64,000 nt of DNA from Spirogloea muscicola (GCA_009602725.1 WELB01000167.1:97333-161332), one strand, 5' to 3'; positions 42,961 through 54,290 are shown, numbered from the stretch's first letter. The notes: generated by a model not told the origin, from the sequence alone. Program-made: numbers and translations.

Positions 42961-44190
42961 ATTAGTCATTATCGGAATCAGATACACAGCCAAAGCTGGA
43001 TGCGTGTGAATATACGTCGGCAAAAACAGCTGTTGGTCTCAGAGTGCAAGGATGCTGTTCCAAAGCATCCGTTATAAGTCAACCATCCGGCATTCAAAGG
43101 CGAAAACGAGCACTCACCCAGAGTACTCTGATGCACTAGCCAGCTGCAGGCAGTAAAAGCCGGCAGCTTTCCGGCTACGAGTGCACAGGGATACTCAGCA
43201 CTTAGCAGGGCTTATGGTCCAATATTCGCCATCCAGCAACATGGCCAACGTTACAGGCCACTCGAGCAGGACACCGAGACCCCACATGATCTTGTTCATG
43301 CCCGCCAAGTGAGGCACGACACGTGGTCATCACAAGAGGTATACCAGCGAAAAAATTGACCGAGCAGTGGCTGCAGAGGACGTTGACAACATCTGCCAAG
43401 CCTAGCTCTGCAAGCTTACTCAATCCATAGCTGTAATATCACATAATCAACAGCTGCAGAGAGCCAAGGACTTCCACTGGAAGTAGGTGACACTGAAGTG
43501 CTACTGACCAGGGCACACAGGCCTTGAGGTCAATGAGGAGGGCGGACAGCCACATTGCTCATCGCATGAAGTGCCAGCACCATACTGCCAGCGGTTGGAG
43601 TGTGCACGCAGCACAAACCAGGATGAGGAATGAGGAATGCGCCCAGCCGCCAACACTTGAGGTACGGCAAGGCGAGTGCCAAAGCAGGGATCACCCATGC
43701 CGAGGCATCACACAATACCGATCTCACGACAAAGTCCACGACGTCTATGAGTACACAGCCACACCAAGGCCAGCTTAGAGCGGGTTTGTACCACATTAGG
43801 GCACATGTCTCACACACTAGACAAATGGGTAATGGCCAGCTCGACTCACACAGCAGCACAGCTGATAGCTATTATACAGGCAATGTCGTGGCTTGTTGTG
43901 GCACACAAGCCACTTGTCGCCAAGCGACAATTACCATATCGGCGAGGATGAACGGATCGTTTGACGCCCAGGGCGCAATGGCATACAGGCCACGTGTTGC
44001 CCAGATACATGGCAAACTAAGGGTACGAGCTGTACATATGATCAATGAGCTTGGAAGTATCCCAATATTATGAGATCGCGAGGGGTCGACTTGTTCACCA
44101 GAGCCTGCCACTAGGCAGGGTCCCACACAGAGAGATGGTCAGCATCTCCACGCGGGATGTGAAGGGTTTGCAGTACAAGCAAGCCATACC
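42961..44190. other. Unassigned 1.2-kb stretch
   Basis: A weak continuation of gypsy protease-region sequence may extend to about 43020 (compare GCCGGTTCTGCGTGAAGG near 10965). From there to 44190 I recognise no domain, LTR or repeat. The open frames are short and unsupported. Confidence 0.35.
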
Positions 44191-44742
44191 TGTAACGATC
44201 CAGCCGTTTGATTAGGCCACACGCTGCTGTTAGCGTTACATGACCGCTAGCCGCTTGATAGACAAGTGGGCCCGCCCAGGTGCGGGTAACTCCCGCCCGT
44301 CCTGGACTAACCCTCGCCAGGTTCCACCCTGCCAAGGGGGGGACCTTGGGCCCGCCGCAAGGGCAGGCCTTGGGGCGACCCCGCTCACACCCCTGGAGGG
44401 GGGGGTGGCACGGGGGAAGCACTACGAGCCTTGAGCCGAGACCCGACATCAGTTCGGACCGGCGAAGCCCAGGAGCAGCCTTGCCGCTGCTTGCCGCCGC
44501 AGCCGCCGCCGCAGCCTGCTGCGGGGCTCGCTGCGGGGAGTCCGTGGCTGCGCCCGTTGGGGGCCAGTTGCTGGCTCGCGCCCAGGAGGTGGGGTCGCCA
44601 CCGGACGGCGGCGCCACAGGGCCTGTCTTCCGCTGCGCTATGCGCTCGTGCTTTGCCGTGTAGTGGGTTGGTCCCTAAAACCCCTACAGCCGAACTTAAC
44701 AAGGACGACTCACCCTAATTGCGTGTGTAGGGGCGAGTTTAC
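44191..44742 (+). mobile_element. LTR-A, plus orientation, without polypurine tract
   Basis: It begins TGTAACGATCCAGCC and ends near GGGGCGAGTTTACTA. The preceding bases (CAAGCAAGCCATACC) are not the usual tract, so this is a solo LTR or the remnant of a 5' LTR. It faces the minus-orientation LTR-A at 45285. Confidence 0.75.
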
Positions 44743-45284
44743 TATTTACCACTATCCCAAAGTCAGGTGTTGAGGCTGCTCCTGTTTGCTCTCCTAGCCC
44801 ACACCGCAGGTGTGGGCTAGGAAACGACTAGGCACACCCAGTTGTAACTCCGGCAGCGACAGTATCAGGTAGACATGGCTGGCAGAAACGGCTGGACACA
44901 CCCCAGTCGTGACTACGGGTGCAGCAGGTGGAGACAGTTGGGCACATCCAACCATAGCTCCAGCAGCACCAGGCACTCAGCCTACAGGAGATGCAGGGAT
45001 TGCTCGCCCCTCAGCACGGGCGAGCAGTTTGCACAGCTCTTAGCACGCCCCCCGCACACAGGGGTTGCTGGCAGGTCCCCTTGGACAAGCAGTTAATACC
45101 GCTCCATCAAGCGCATTACACGCTGCGCCGCCTTGGAGGCAGACAATCCAGGGATGGCGATTGGAGCCCCGACAGCTCATCAAACCACTGCCTCAACCTT
45201 AGCAGGTTGAATAGCCGGCAGAGGGGGCTAGGTGGCGCTCTTGACTCAGCCGACTCCATGCCTTTACACCAGCACACTGAGTCT
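44743..45284. other. Segment between two convergent LTR-A copies
   Basis: About 540 bases with GCCCACACCGCAGGTGTGGGC (an 8-bp-stem palindrome at 44799) and GCTCGCCCCTCAGCACGGGCGAGC near 45000. The last ~60 bases resemble a gag start in reverse. It has no clear coding content. Confidence 0.4.
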
Positions 45285-46046
45285 GGTGAACTCGCCCCTA
45301 CACACGCGGTGAGGTTGAGTCGTCCTTGTTAATTTCGGCTGTAGGGTTTTTAGGGACCAACCCACTACACGGCAAAGCACGAGCGCAAAGCGCAGCGGAA
45401 GACAGGCCCTGTGGCGCCGCCGTCCGGCGGCGACCCCACCTCCTGGGCGCGAGCCAGCAACTGGCCCCCAACGGGCGCAGCCACGGACTCCCCGCAGCGA
45501 GCCCCGCAGCAGGCTGCGGCGGCGGCTGCGGCGGCAAGCAGCGGCAAGGCTGCTCCTGGGCTTCGCCGGTCCGAACTGATGTCGGGTCTCGGCTCAAGGC
45601 TCGTAGTGCTTCCCCCGTGCCACCCCTCCTCCAGGGGTGTGAGCGGGTCGCCCCAAGGCCTGCCCTTGCGGCGGGCCCAAGGTCCCCCCTCGGCAGGGTG
45701 GAATCTGGCGAGGGGTAGTCCAGAACGGGCGGGAGTTGCCCGCACGTGGGCGGGCCCACTTGTTAATCAAGCGGCTAGCGGTCATGTAACGCTAACAGCA
45801 GAGTGTGGCATAATCAAACGGCTGGATTGTCACATACCTCCCCACTCTGGTGTTCACGTCCTCGGGAACAGCGAGAGAACAGCCGACAGCGGGAACGCCC
45901 GACGGATTTGCAGCCCCGCCTCGACCAAGCCTAGGGATTCACCACCCTTGGCCAAGTGTTCCAAAAGAGCAGGCGGACAATGTGCCAGATTGGCCGCAGG
46001 CTCCACGTGACGTGCTCAGGCCCATATCAGAGCCACTTCACCAGAC

Positions 46047-47640
46047 TCATGGATCTTGGATGAGGTCGTTCTTATCGCCGCAGCGAAAGCAACCATTCCC
46101 CTCCACAGCTGGCTTCTCCAAGGCTCTCATGGGACGGATGTTCAGCACCTCGGGCCGAAACTCCCCCGGTCCCCTCTCTGCCTCAGCAGATATTCCCGCC
46201 TCAAGAAGGAAGCGCTTGCCCAATACACTTGGACAAATGTTCAGCACCTTCCTGGCGTGCTCCACCAGCTGGGGCAAGTTGGCAAGGGCTGCGAAGTAGC
46301 GGACTCCACCGCCCCACTTTCGCATCGGGTCGGACAGCCCAGCCCCTCAAATCTCTGGCACTGATCGACAGCCTTCATAGGCTCGTTGCGCAGCTTAGAG
46401 ACCAGCAGCCTCAATTGCCGCACTTGGTCCTCAAAGTCCCTGCGCATACGAACAGCATCCAGCTCCTTACAAACCTTCAGCTCCCCATGAATCTCACCAC
46501 ACACCTTGGTTAGCGAGCTCGAGAAGCACTTCCAGGTGTTGCACACCTCTGGCATGGAAGTCTCCGTCATGGAGTCCCACCACAGGGATCTCCCTCGAGA
46601 TAAGTGCAGCGAGCGGCAGTCTTGCCGTCGCATCCGTGTAGCTCAACACGAACCATCCTATGATCTCGCTGAGCCAGGCCTGGAGGCCAACCCGGTCATC
46701 CTGACCAGAGTGTTGCTGAGGTTAGTGGGCCCTCGCAAATCCATGCGCAGGGTTGCCACGGTTCTGACGCATCAGAAGCACCTCAGCATCGACCCTTTGC
46801 AAATGCCTCCCGCCAGCAGCGTGCCGGCCGCGCAAGCAATGCACTTCCCCACACAGCGCCCCCCATAGGGCGTGGGAAGTCGAATCCAACACAGCCTTGG
46901 CTGTCTCCAGGTGCTCCGTGAGGAATGCAACTCATTGCATCTTCTCCCACTCTGGTCAGATTGACCGGAGTATGGCTGACATTGGCATCAGCCCCGACCA
47001 CTTTGAAAACGCCTCTCGCCGGCACGAAGCCGGCCGAGCAAGGATTGCACCACCGCACACAACGTCCCCAGTAGGGCGTGGGAGGACGGGTCCAGCACAG
47101 CATTTGCCTCCAAGGAGTGTTGCCGATATGAGTGGGCCCGCGCAAGTCCATGCGACGGGTTGCCACTGCTCTGGCGCATCAAATCAATCAATTCAGCACA
47201 GCAGCTGCCTCCAAGGAGTGTTGCCGAGATTAGTGGGCCCTCGCAAGTCCATGCGACGGGTGCCACTGCTCTGGCAGCTGCCTCCAAGGAGTGTTGCCGA
47301 GATCAGTGGGCCCTCGCAAGTCCATCCGACGGGTTGCCACTGCTCTGGCGCATCAAATGCACCGCAGCATCGACCCCTTGCACATGCCGCTCTCTGGCCC
47401 GCAGCCGGACGAGGTGGGCACGCTGTTCCTCATGCGACCCCTCGAGGTATGAACGAAGGAACGGGTCCAGGCCAGCCTTAGCTGCCTCCAGCTGCTCAGT
47501 GAGTAGTGCCATGCTTTGCACCTCCCAAGCCGACAGGCCCTCTTGGCCCGCGGCTCCGAGCTCGGCGTTGCCCTCATGGACTTGGCTCTGCACCAGCCGC
47601 TGCCTCAGCAGCCGACTGCTCCACGCACAAAGCCGGTGTT
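46047..47640 (-). pseudogene. NA3 gag
   Basis: Blocks: LPQLVEHARKVLNICPSVLGK, MRRDFEDQVRQLRLLVSKLRNE, VCNTWKCFSSSLTKVCGEIHG, and N-terminal QEGLSAWEVQSMALLTEQLEAA with SYLEGSHEEQR. There are multiple frame breaks and an internal ~73-bp repeat. Confidence 0.7.
47104..47349. repeat. Three ~73-bp direct repeats in NA3 gag
   Basis: The unit GCCTCCAAGGAGTGTTGCCG..GTGGGCCC..GCAAGTCCATGCGACGGG..GCCACTGCTCTGG occurs at about 47106-47176, 47206-47276 and 47277-47349. The second and third are directly adjacent; the first is separated by about 30 bases. Confidence 0.85.
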
Positions 47641-48060
47641 GAGCTGGGTCTGCTGCTCTGGTGGCCGGGCTTTGTAGCCCAGGTACACGCCTCTGTAAAT
47701 CTGTGCCACACGCCCAGCGAAGCAAGGCAATTTCTGCAAGTCCGTCTTACTTTGATCCCTGAAGTTTCCTGAGCGGGATTGGGCTGATGTAAGTATTGCA
47801 CGTAATAGCCAAAAAGACGCGGAATGGATTCAATGCCATTGTTGTCTATGTTGATCGCTTGAGCTAAATGCTACACTTTGCTCCAATGACCACGCGTGCT
47901 TTAGCGAAGGACTTTGCTTGGTATCTCTGTGGTTAAGGTGTGGAAGTTGCATGGCGTACCCGAAAAGATGGGCTCGAACCGCGATCCTCGGTTCAAGGGT
48001 CACTATTGGGAATAAGTATGCAAACAACTTGGCACTAAGCTTTCAGAGTTCCCCGGCTTC
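47641..48060 (+). pseudogene. Gypsy integrase fragment
   Basis: LLLWWPGFVAQVHASV and LCHT are the end of the zinc-binding domain. Then WKLHGVPEKMGSNRDPRF and RFKGHYWE give the second catalytic region. The other motifs are lost to stops. Confidence 0.7.
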
Positions 48061-48634
48061 TGAGCGCCAAACTGTGTTGTCGACGCTTACATGGTGTCCT
48101 TTGGGCGGTTTGTGCCGGACGGTATGAACCGCCCTTGCACTTGTGCTGTTGTGCTTCCGTCTAGGCTCGACCGGATGGCCTTGCAAGTTGCAAGTTCCCG
48201 TCATGCTCGGCCTTAACATGCTCGGCGGCATGCGTGGGCCCGCACGCCCCCGGCGACATGTTCGGCTGCGGCCATGCTCGGCCATGCCCGGCCTCGGCCA
48301 TGACTGGCGGCATGCTCTCTCGCGGCCATGCTCGGCGCCAGGGCGCCTGCTGGAGACAGCTCATGATTCCCTCGTCATGCACGCTCCCCGCGGGCGAGCC
48401 TTGAGGCGAACCCCATGCACCCTAGAGGGAGGGTGGCCCGGAGAAGCAACAGAGTAAGGAGCAGAGAGAGATCCGACTGGAGGCCGGGGACTCAGTGTTA
48501 CTTTGACAAGCGCAACCCTTCGGCTGCCTGCTGCTGTAGAGCGCTGCCGCCCGCGGCTCGTTGCCGGCTCTGCTGTGGAGACCTTGGCGGCGTTCCGCTA
48601 GGGGCAAGTCTGCAGCGCGTGCCCAGGAGGTAAA
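48061..48634. other. CATG-rich stretch, probably LTR-derived
   Basis: It holds many CATGCTCGGC / GGCCATGC variants at 48200-48335. This is followed by GCACCCTAGAGGGAGGGTGGCC and GAAGCAAC, a faint echo of the LTR core seen in groups A to D. No gene is recognised. Confidence 0.4.
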
Positions 48635-49363
48635 TGTGACGCCCTAATTCCCATACACGCAGTAAGGGGTTAGTATGTCCTGATTGGGTTCGGTCAATGG
48701 GGGTTGAGAAGCAAACCCCCTTCAGTCGGGCACTACTGCAACACACAGCGGAAGTCTTACCCTGGCGCACCGCCAGAAGGCGGCGACTTACTGAGGGTCT
48801 GGCTTAGGAGCTGTCCCCGCATGGGTCGCAGCCATGACACTTACGGAGAGCCGGCGATGTTCGCAGCGACACGCTGCAACGACGGGCTGAGCAGCAGACG
48901 ACGGCAGCAGAGCTGTGGCGGAGGCTGCGGCAGCAGGCAAGCAGGGCTATGCCTCTCTCTGGCCCACTGATCGAAGTACCGACTCCCCTCTCGGGCGACT
49001 ACTTGTGATGCTTCAATGCAACCAACCCTCCAGGGTGTGTGGAAGCCGCTTCAGGGCCCACTGCGTCAGGGGCGGGCCTCACGAGGGTCGATCGCAAGGA
49101 CATGTCACGTCCATGGGAAGACCGCGAAGGTATCGTAAGGTGGACAGGTAACTGCCACGGGCGGACCGCAAGGGATCCGTGGGACATGTGACGTCTACGG
49201 GCGGACCTCGAGGGTACCGCGAGACAGGGGTCACGCCAAGCGGTACATCGCCGGCGGGAGAAGACAATGCGCGCGGGAGAATACATTGAAATGGCCCGCG
49301 CTACAGATACCACATGTACGCGTTAATGGGAGGGTAATGCGCCCAGACGGGCAGGACGCTACA
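48635..49363 (-). mobile_element. LTR-B, 3' LTR of gypsy-4
   Basis: Plus-strand ends are TGTGACGCCC and GGACGCTACA, 729 bases. The sequence at 49364 is the reverse complement of a GAGTGGGGAGGTA polypurine tract, so this is the 3' LTR of the minus-strand element to the right. Confidence 0.82.
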
Positions 49364-51880
49364 TACCTCCCCACTCAGGTCTTCACGTCCTCGCTAACGG
49401 ACACGACATCAGAGGAACACAGCCCAATGACATTACATCCGACTGGTGCGTCCAGCACTTCGACGCAAAGGGGGGAGATGCCCCTGTGCTAGATACTTAC
49501 AGAAAACGGACGGGCAAGTCGCAAAATTGGCCAAAGGTTCCCACGCATTGTGCGCAGGCCCATAGCCAACCCACTTAACAAGATACTCTCGGGACTTACG
49601 TCGCCCACGAGATTGTTGCTTTAAGACAAGATCTCCTCCACCTCATACTCTTCCACGACCTCAACGACAAGAAGAGGTGGGCGTTTGGACACGACCATCC
49701 GTATGGAATGGCTTGAGCTGGAATGTATGAATTTCTCTGTGGATTTTCCATCGTACCGGTGTATTTAGCTCATATGCGACCTTGCCGACCAGGCCGCACT
49801 ACAATATAGGGTCCAACCCACTTGGGTAGCAATATAGGCGTACCCACAGCCCGCATGGAGAGATGCTTTATGCTTAAGAGCACTTGAACACCCACGTCGA
49901 AGGAGACATCGCGACGACGTCGACCAGCATACTCCTTCTGCCGTTGCTGTGCAATCTCCAAGCATTGCCGAGCCCTCCGCTGCGCTTCCAGGAGGTTACC
50001 AGTAAAAGTCACTGAGGCCGGCACACGTTCCGGCCTCCCCACCTGCAAAGGTGCTCGGGGATGCCGACCATAGTCGAGGAATAGAAGTGTATATTTGGTG
50101 GACTCGTGGAAGGCATTATTCCGGGCATACTCCGCTGGAGCAAGATACTCATCCCAGTCACTTTGGCTAGGGTGTACGTAAAGCCCGTAACATGTCCTCC
50201 AAAATCCGATTCATCCTCTCAGTCTGACCATCTGCTTGCGGGTGGAAAGCCGTGGATATGGATTGCCGGGTGCCAATTAGCCTGCACACTTCTTTTCAAA
50301 AGTGCCCAGTAAAGCGAGGATCGCGGTCAGACACGATGCGTTCGGAAACTCCGTGCAGTTTTCATACTCGATCCATGAATATACCAGCAAACTTCTTGGC
50401 CGATACCTTCGTGGTTGTAGGCACGAAATGCGCCACTTTACTTGAACAATCCACAAATATGACAATGGCATCCCAATCTATTTCACGTCATCGGCAAGTG
50501 GTTGTTGAATTTCACACTCACATCAGACCACTTCCTTGGATGGAATCTCCAAGAGTGAATCTACACTTGCATCAGACCAGTTTCTCGGAGAAATCTCCAA
50601 CGGTTGGAACGACCGGGCAGGCTTGTGAAAGCGTGCCTTCTTGCGCTGGCAGTTGGCACAAGTCTTCACAAAAGACTGCACTCGGACTTTCCAGTCCGGC
50701 CACCAGAAGAGAAGCTGGACAGCTTTCTTTGTCTTTCCCATGCCCAAATGATCACTATACGGAGGCCATTCAGCTCTTGTAAGATACTGCGACGCAAGGC
50801 ATTGCAGTCGGGGACCACAGTGGCGTCACCTCGCCGCCAGAAGCCTTGGTCATTTACTGGTGTGCGTGTATTGGTTTCACTTGCAAATGAAGGATCTGTT
50901 CCATACCCATCTCAACGCGCACATACTGCCCAGAATTGGCGCTGGACTGCCAAGTAGCCCCACGAGTAGGCCGCACGTCTCCGGTCTGAACCCCTGAAGC
51001 GTACGATGGAGCCGCCACAGCAATCCCTGCAATATTGCGGCTCACCGGTTCCGCAATATTCAAACTCCAGGGCGGTACATCCACTGGAACGGAATGTGGC
51101 CATGCACTTGGCCCACTGTGATTGACGCCTGCTCAATCGCTGTTGTGTGAATACACGTCAACGGGCAATAGTCCATTACAACCTTAATTTCAACAACCTC
51201 GAGATAGCATCGCCATACCCATGGGCCGTGTACAACAGCAAGGAGCTCTTGCTCCCCTGTAGCAAAAGTACGCTCTGCAGGACAGAGCAGGCTACCCTTA
51301 AATGCTACGAGGTAACTCTTCTGCAAGAGAACGGCATCGATGTCGATTGAAGAGGCGTCACATATTACTCCAAATGGCACGCCTTTTTCGAGGCAAGACC
51401 AAAACGGTTGAATAGATCTAGACCCGTTTCATATCCTCAAATGCCCTCTGGCATTCGGACGTCCATACCTAGATTGCGTTCTTACGGGTGAGCTTCGTAA
51501 GAGGAGATGCCATACTTCCGTACGAACTCTTACAGGGACGTACGGAAATAATTTGCGAATCTCAAAAGGGGACGCAACTGTGGCACATTCCGTGGCACTT
51601 TTACTATTAAGTCCTTTACTACTACGGTGGCTTTGACGGGATCCCCGTCTTCGTCCACAACATGCCCTATGTATGTGCTGGCTTATACACATACTTGGCC
51701 TACAGTTGATTTGCACGCAGCAGTGCAGCACTCGTTGCAGGTGCAGTACGTGATCCTCGGGCGTTTTACGGAACACCAGTCTGCCATCCAAATTAACTAG
51801 CACAGAGTCCCGCAGTAGGGGGCCAAAGACTTTCATCATCAAAGCCGGACACGTGGAGAGAAGGCGCGCGGTGTGCATGA
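49364..51880 (-). pseudogene. Gypsy-4: 3' half of a minus-strand chromovirus
   Basis: From the 3' end: chromodomain (EEYEVEEILS, EYLVKWVGYGP; 49530-49700), integrase C-terminus (QVGRPERVPASVTFTG, LLPKWVGPYIVV), core and zinc-binding parts (50180-50760, MGMGKTKKAVQLLFWWP, CANCQRKKAR), RNase H (51060-51380) and RT remnants to 51880. It is closely related to gypsy-1 but more damaged. Near 50470-50590 part of the core is duplicated. The 5' half is cut off by the AT-rich mitochondrial-like insert. Confidence 0.8.
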
Positions 51881-52589
51881 AATTGAAAGGGAGGCCAATT
51901 CAAGCCTTCAAAATGACCCGTTAACTGGGTAATGAGCTGGCTAAGGGGGACACTAATATCCCTTGGAGAGTACTTTTGGTTAAATCAGAACGGAGCATCT
52001 TGCATCAGAATCTTCTCATCTTCTTACATTGACATTGATTGATTCTTATAGCCAACAAAAGTGATGTTAATAATCTGCTCTCATCAATTGAGCCATGTAA
52101 ACATAGATTTCAATGACTTCACAACTGCTGCTTGCTACAATGTACATCTAGCTTATTGAACACCTCAATCTGACTTTTATCAATATCTATATGGGAAATT
52201 CGAGATCAATGTGCTAAGATCGATGCAGAAGAACAATAGCTTCCAATCAAAACTTTGTGTGATCTGATAGGACAGATTGTAGTACATGTTTAAGCATCTG
52301 TGGGGTAAAATAGAGGATCTATTGTGATGTTTTGTGGTATTTGCATGAAAGTGATTGTGCTCGTGACTAAGCATATTCCTTTCATTATGAAACGTAAGCA
52401 TAACGTTTTTCTATCCTTCTCATCATCTCATCTTGCAAGTTTGCTATTTGAAAATGAGCGTTCGGGGAGCCACTGAATTTACTAATTTACTTATTTAGCT
52501 AGTGCAGTTTCCCGTGGTGGGATAGTAATGATTCGTGGATATGGGGCTTACAATCCCGGGGAAGGTCACAACTTACAAGAACACTGTGT
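51881..52589. other. AT-rich flank of the mitochondrial-like insert
   Basis: Composition changes sharply from GC-rich gypsy to AT-rich DNA at about 51900. I see no coding gene. It may be mitochondrial sequence upstream of the LSU rRNA segment or unrelated filler. Confidence 0.4.
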
Positions 52590-53690
52590 TGTTCTGATAC
52601 AGGTGGTTGAGTCAGAGATGTGTAAAATATTGTGTCTGTGGCGTCAAAGACTTACGGGGGGTTGCCAATCAACGTCTAGCCACTCCCGGTGACGTCATCG
52701 CAATGCTTCTAAAAGTGATAGACAATGCTAAACCTATGGTTAAGTGTAAGAAAGTCCGCACTTCTCCGAGAAATCTACTTAGGTAGACTGTATGAAATGT
52801 TCGATCAGAGGCAGAGCACTCAAAGTGCTAGGGTGGCCCAAAGGTTAAGCAACCCTAAGAAAACTCGGAACGTTCTGTGATTGATGAAGAGCATAAGAAT
52901 CAGGTCTGGAAATATCAACAGTGAGAATGCTGACATGAGCAACGTAATCACGTGCAAACATGATCCTCGAATGTTCAAGGGTTTCTGTGTGTAGTCAATC
53001 TGCGCAGATTGAATTGGTTCCTAAGAGCATTTCGAAAGGATAGTCTCGATGAGTACACGAGAATGAAGAAGGAGATCACTGAGAAATAACGTTCGGAGTT
53101 TTTCTCAGCATTCTTTCTTCTTACATACCGTACCAAAAACCGATACAGGTGGACAGGTAGAATAATACAAGGCGTCTTAGAGACCCATGTTGAAGCAACT
53201 CAAATTAATTACTCTGTAACTTCGGGAGAAGGGGTGCTTTCTTCATATCGAGGAGAAAGTGCACAGAGAGGGGAGTAGCTACTGTTCATTTTAAATGCAG
53301 GCCTCTGCTAAGTAATACATTATGTATAAAGTCTGACACCTGCCCGGTGCTCGAAGGTGAAAAGAACACGTACTATAAGCTTGACATCGAAGCCCTCGTA
53401 AATGGCGGCTGTAACACTAACGGTCCTAAGGTAATTAAATCTCCTGTCGAATAAGTGGTGACCTGCACGAATGGCGTAACGATTGTCACCAATATTAACT
53501 CAGTAAGACTGAATTCTACGTTCAAGATGTGGAGTACCAACGGCTAGACGGCCGTAAGACCCCGTGCACAATAATGTGCAACTCGTCTCTACGAGAAGAA
53601 CTCTACTGGAAACACCCTCGCCTTATACCGTTATAGTGGGGCGAACTATGTAGTTACCCTCTCCCGTGGATCCGAGTAACAGCATTTTCC
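52590..53690 (+). rRNA. Mitochondrial-type LSU rRNA fragment, probable NUMT
   Basis: Conserved LSU blocks occur in order: GAATGCTGACATGAGCAACG (52926), GATACAGGTGGACAGGTAGAA (53142), GTAACTTCGGGAGAAGG (53217), CACCTGCCCGGTGCTCGAAGG (53338), ACGGTCCTAAGGTA (53419), GACCTGCACGAATGGCGTAACGA (53460) and GGAGTACCAACGGCTAGACGG (53531). The last block has the plant/algal mitochondrial rather than plastid form. These cover roughly domains III to V; the 5' part and the 3' end are absent. Parts of the peptidyl-transferase region (AATTAAATCTCCTG after the CCTAAGGT block) depart from consensus, so it is diverged or decayed. Confidence 0.8.
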
Positions 53691-53819
53691 ACAGGCGCCA
53701 GACTGGTCAGTCAAGATTTAAAGCCGGAAAAGGGAGACTTTGACAGGAGGTTGGCTCCGCTGCCTTTGTGAGTCTTCCTCCTGGCAACGCAAAAGCATGA
53801 CGAGCAACACTCCGCTATC
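53691..53819. other. Junction between rRNA fragment and LINE tail
   Basis: Short stretch with no recognised feature; the exact end of rRNA similarity is uncertain. Confidence 0.3.
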
Positions 53820-54290
53820 CTCTTGACCAGGCAGGGGACGATGCATGTCGTCACTTTCTAGAGCTTTGGGAGAGCCACTTTCTTTGGAGCTGAGCTGCTC
53901 AACCAGCTCGCCCACCACGCCATCGTCCGCCGCTTCCATGGGGAGCCGGTGGACTTTCCTGCAGTCGCTAGCGCAGGTGTACCGGATGCGCTTGGCCGTC
54001 TCGCTGCAGAGGTATATGGCCCGCGCGCTGCACCTGCGTGCCGGCAGAGCCCTCGCTGCTGCCTCTGGCTCTGGCCAGGGGACCCACTTCCAGGAGCCTA
54101 GCTTCTCTGACCTGAGGCTGCTAAGCAGGGGTTACTGAGTAGTACGTAGCTGCTTTGTTTCTTGTTGTGCTTTTTATTCTTAGCGCTTCCCCTGGCCCCC
54201 CTCCTCGTACTTTGTTCATTCTCATTTGGGCTGACTTTTCCAGCCCCTATCCTGAATGGGCGAGCCCTTCCCTACACTATTTTTAATGCG
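53820..54290 (+). mobile_element. LINE 3' end with RGY tail
   Basis: Reading across frames gives LLNQLAHHAIVRR, FHGEPVDFPAV, QVYRMRLAVSLQRYMARALHL and the end SDLRLLSRGY with a stop at 54136-54138. It is followed by a T-rich tail with GGGCTGACTTTTCCAGCCCC near 54228. It is the best-preserved copy of this LINE terminus and ends about 360 bases before the oxidoreductase start codon. Confidence 0.72.

Larger units (their letters stand above)
45285..47640 (-). mobile_element. NA3: non-autonomous gypsy element, 5' end lost
   Basis: 3' LTR-A at 45285-45834, then the polypurine tract, chromodomain end, knuckle join at 46040-46090 (GNGCFRCGDKNDLIQDP) and gag from 46100 to about 47640. There is no 5' LTR; at 47640 it meets a plus-strand integrase fragment. 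It shares the NA1/NA4 deletion join. Confidence 0.77.

Noticed and set aside
52590-53690. Functional or plastid 23S rRNA gene
   Set aside because: Only domains III to V are present, the conserved blocks fit the mitochondrial form, and the setting is a nuclear transposon island.
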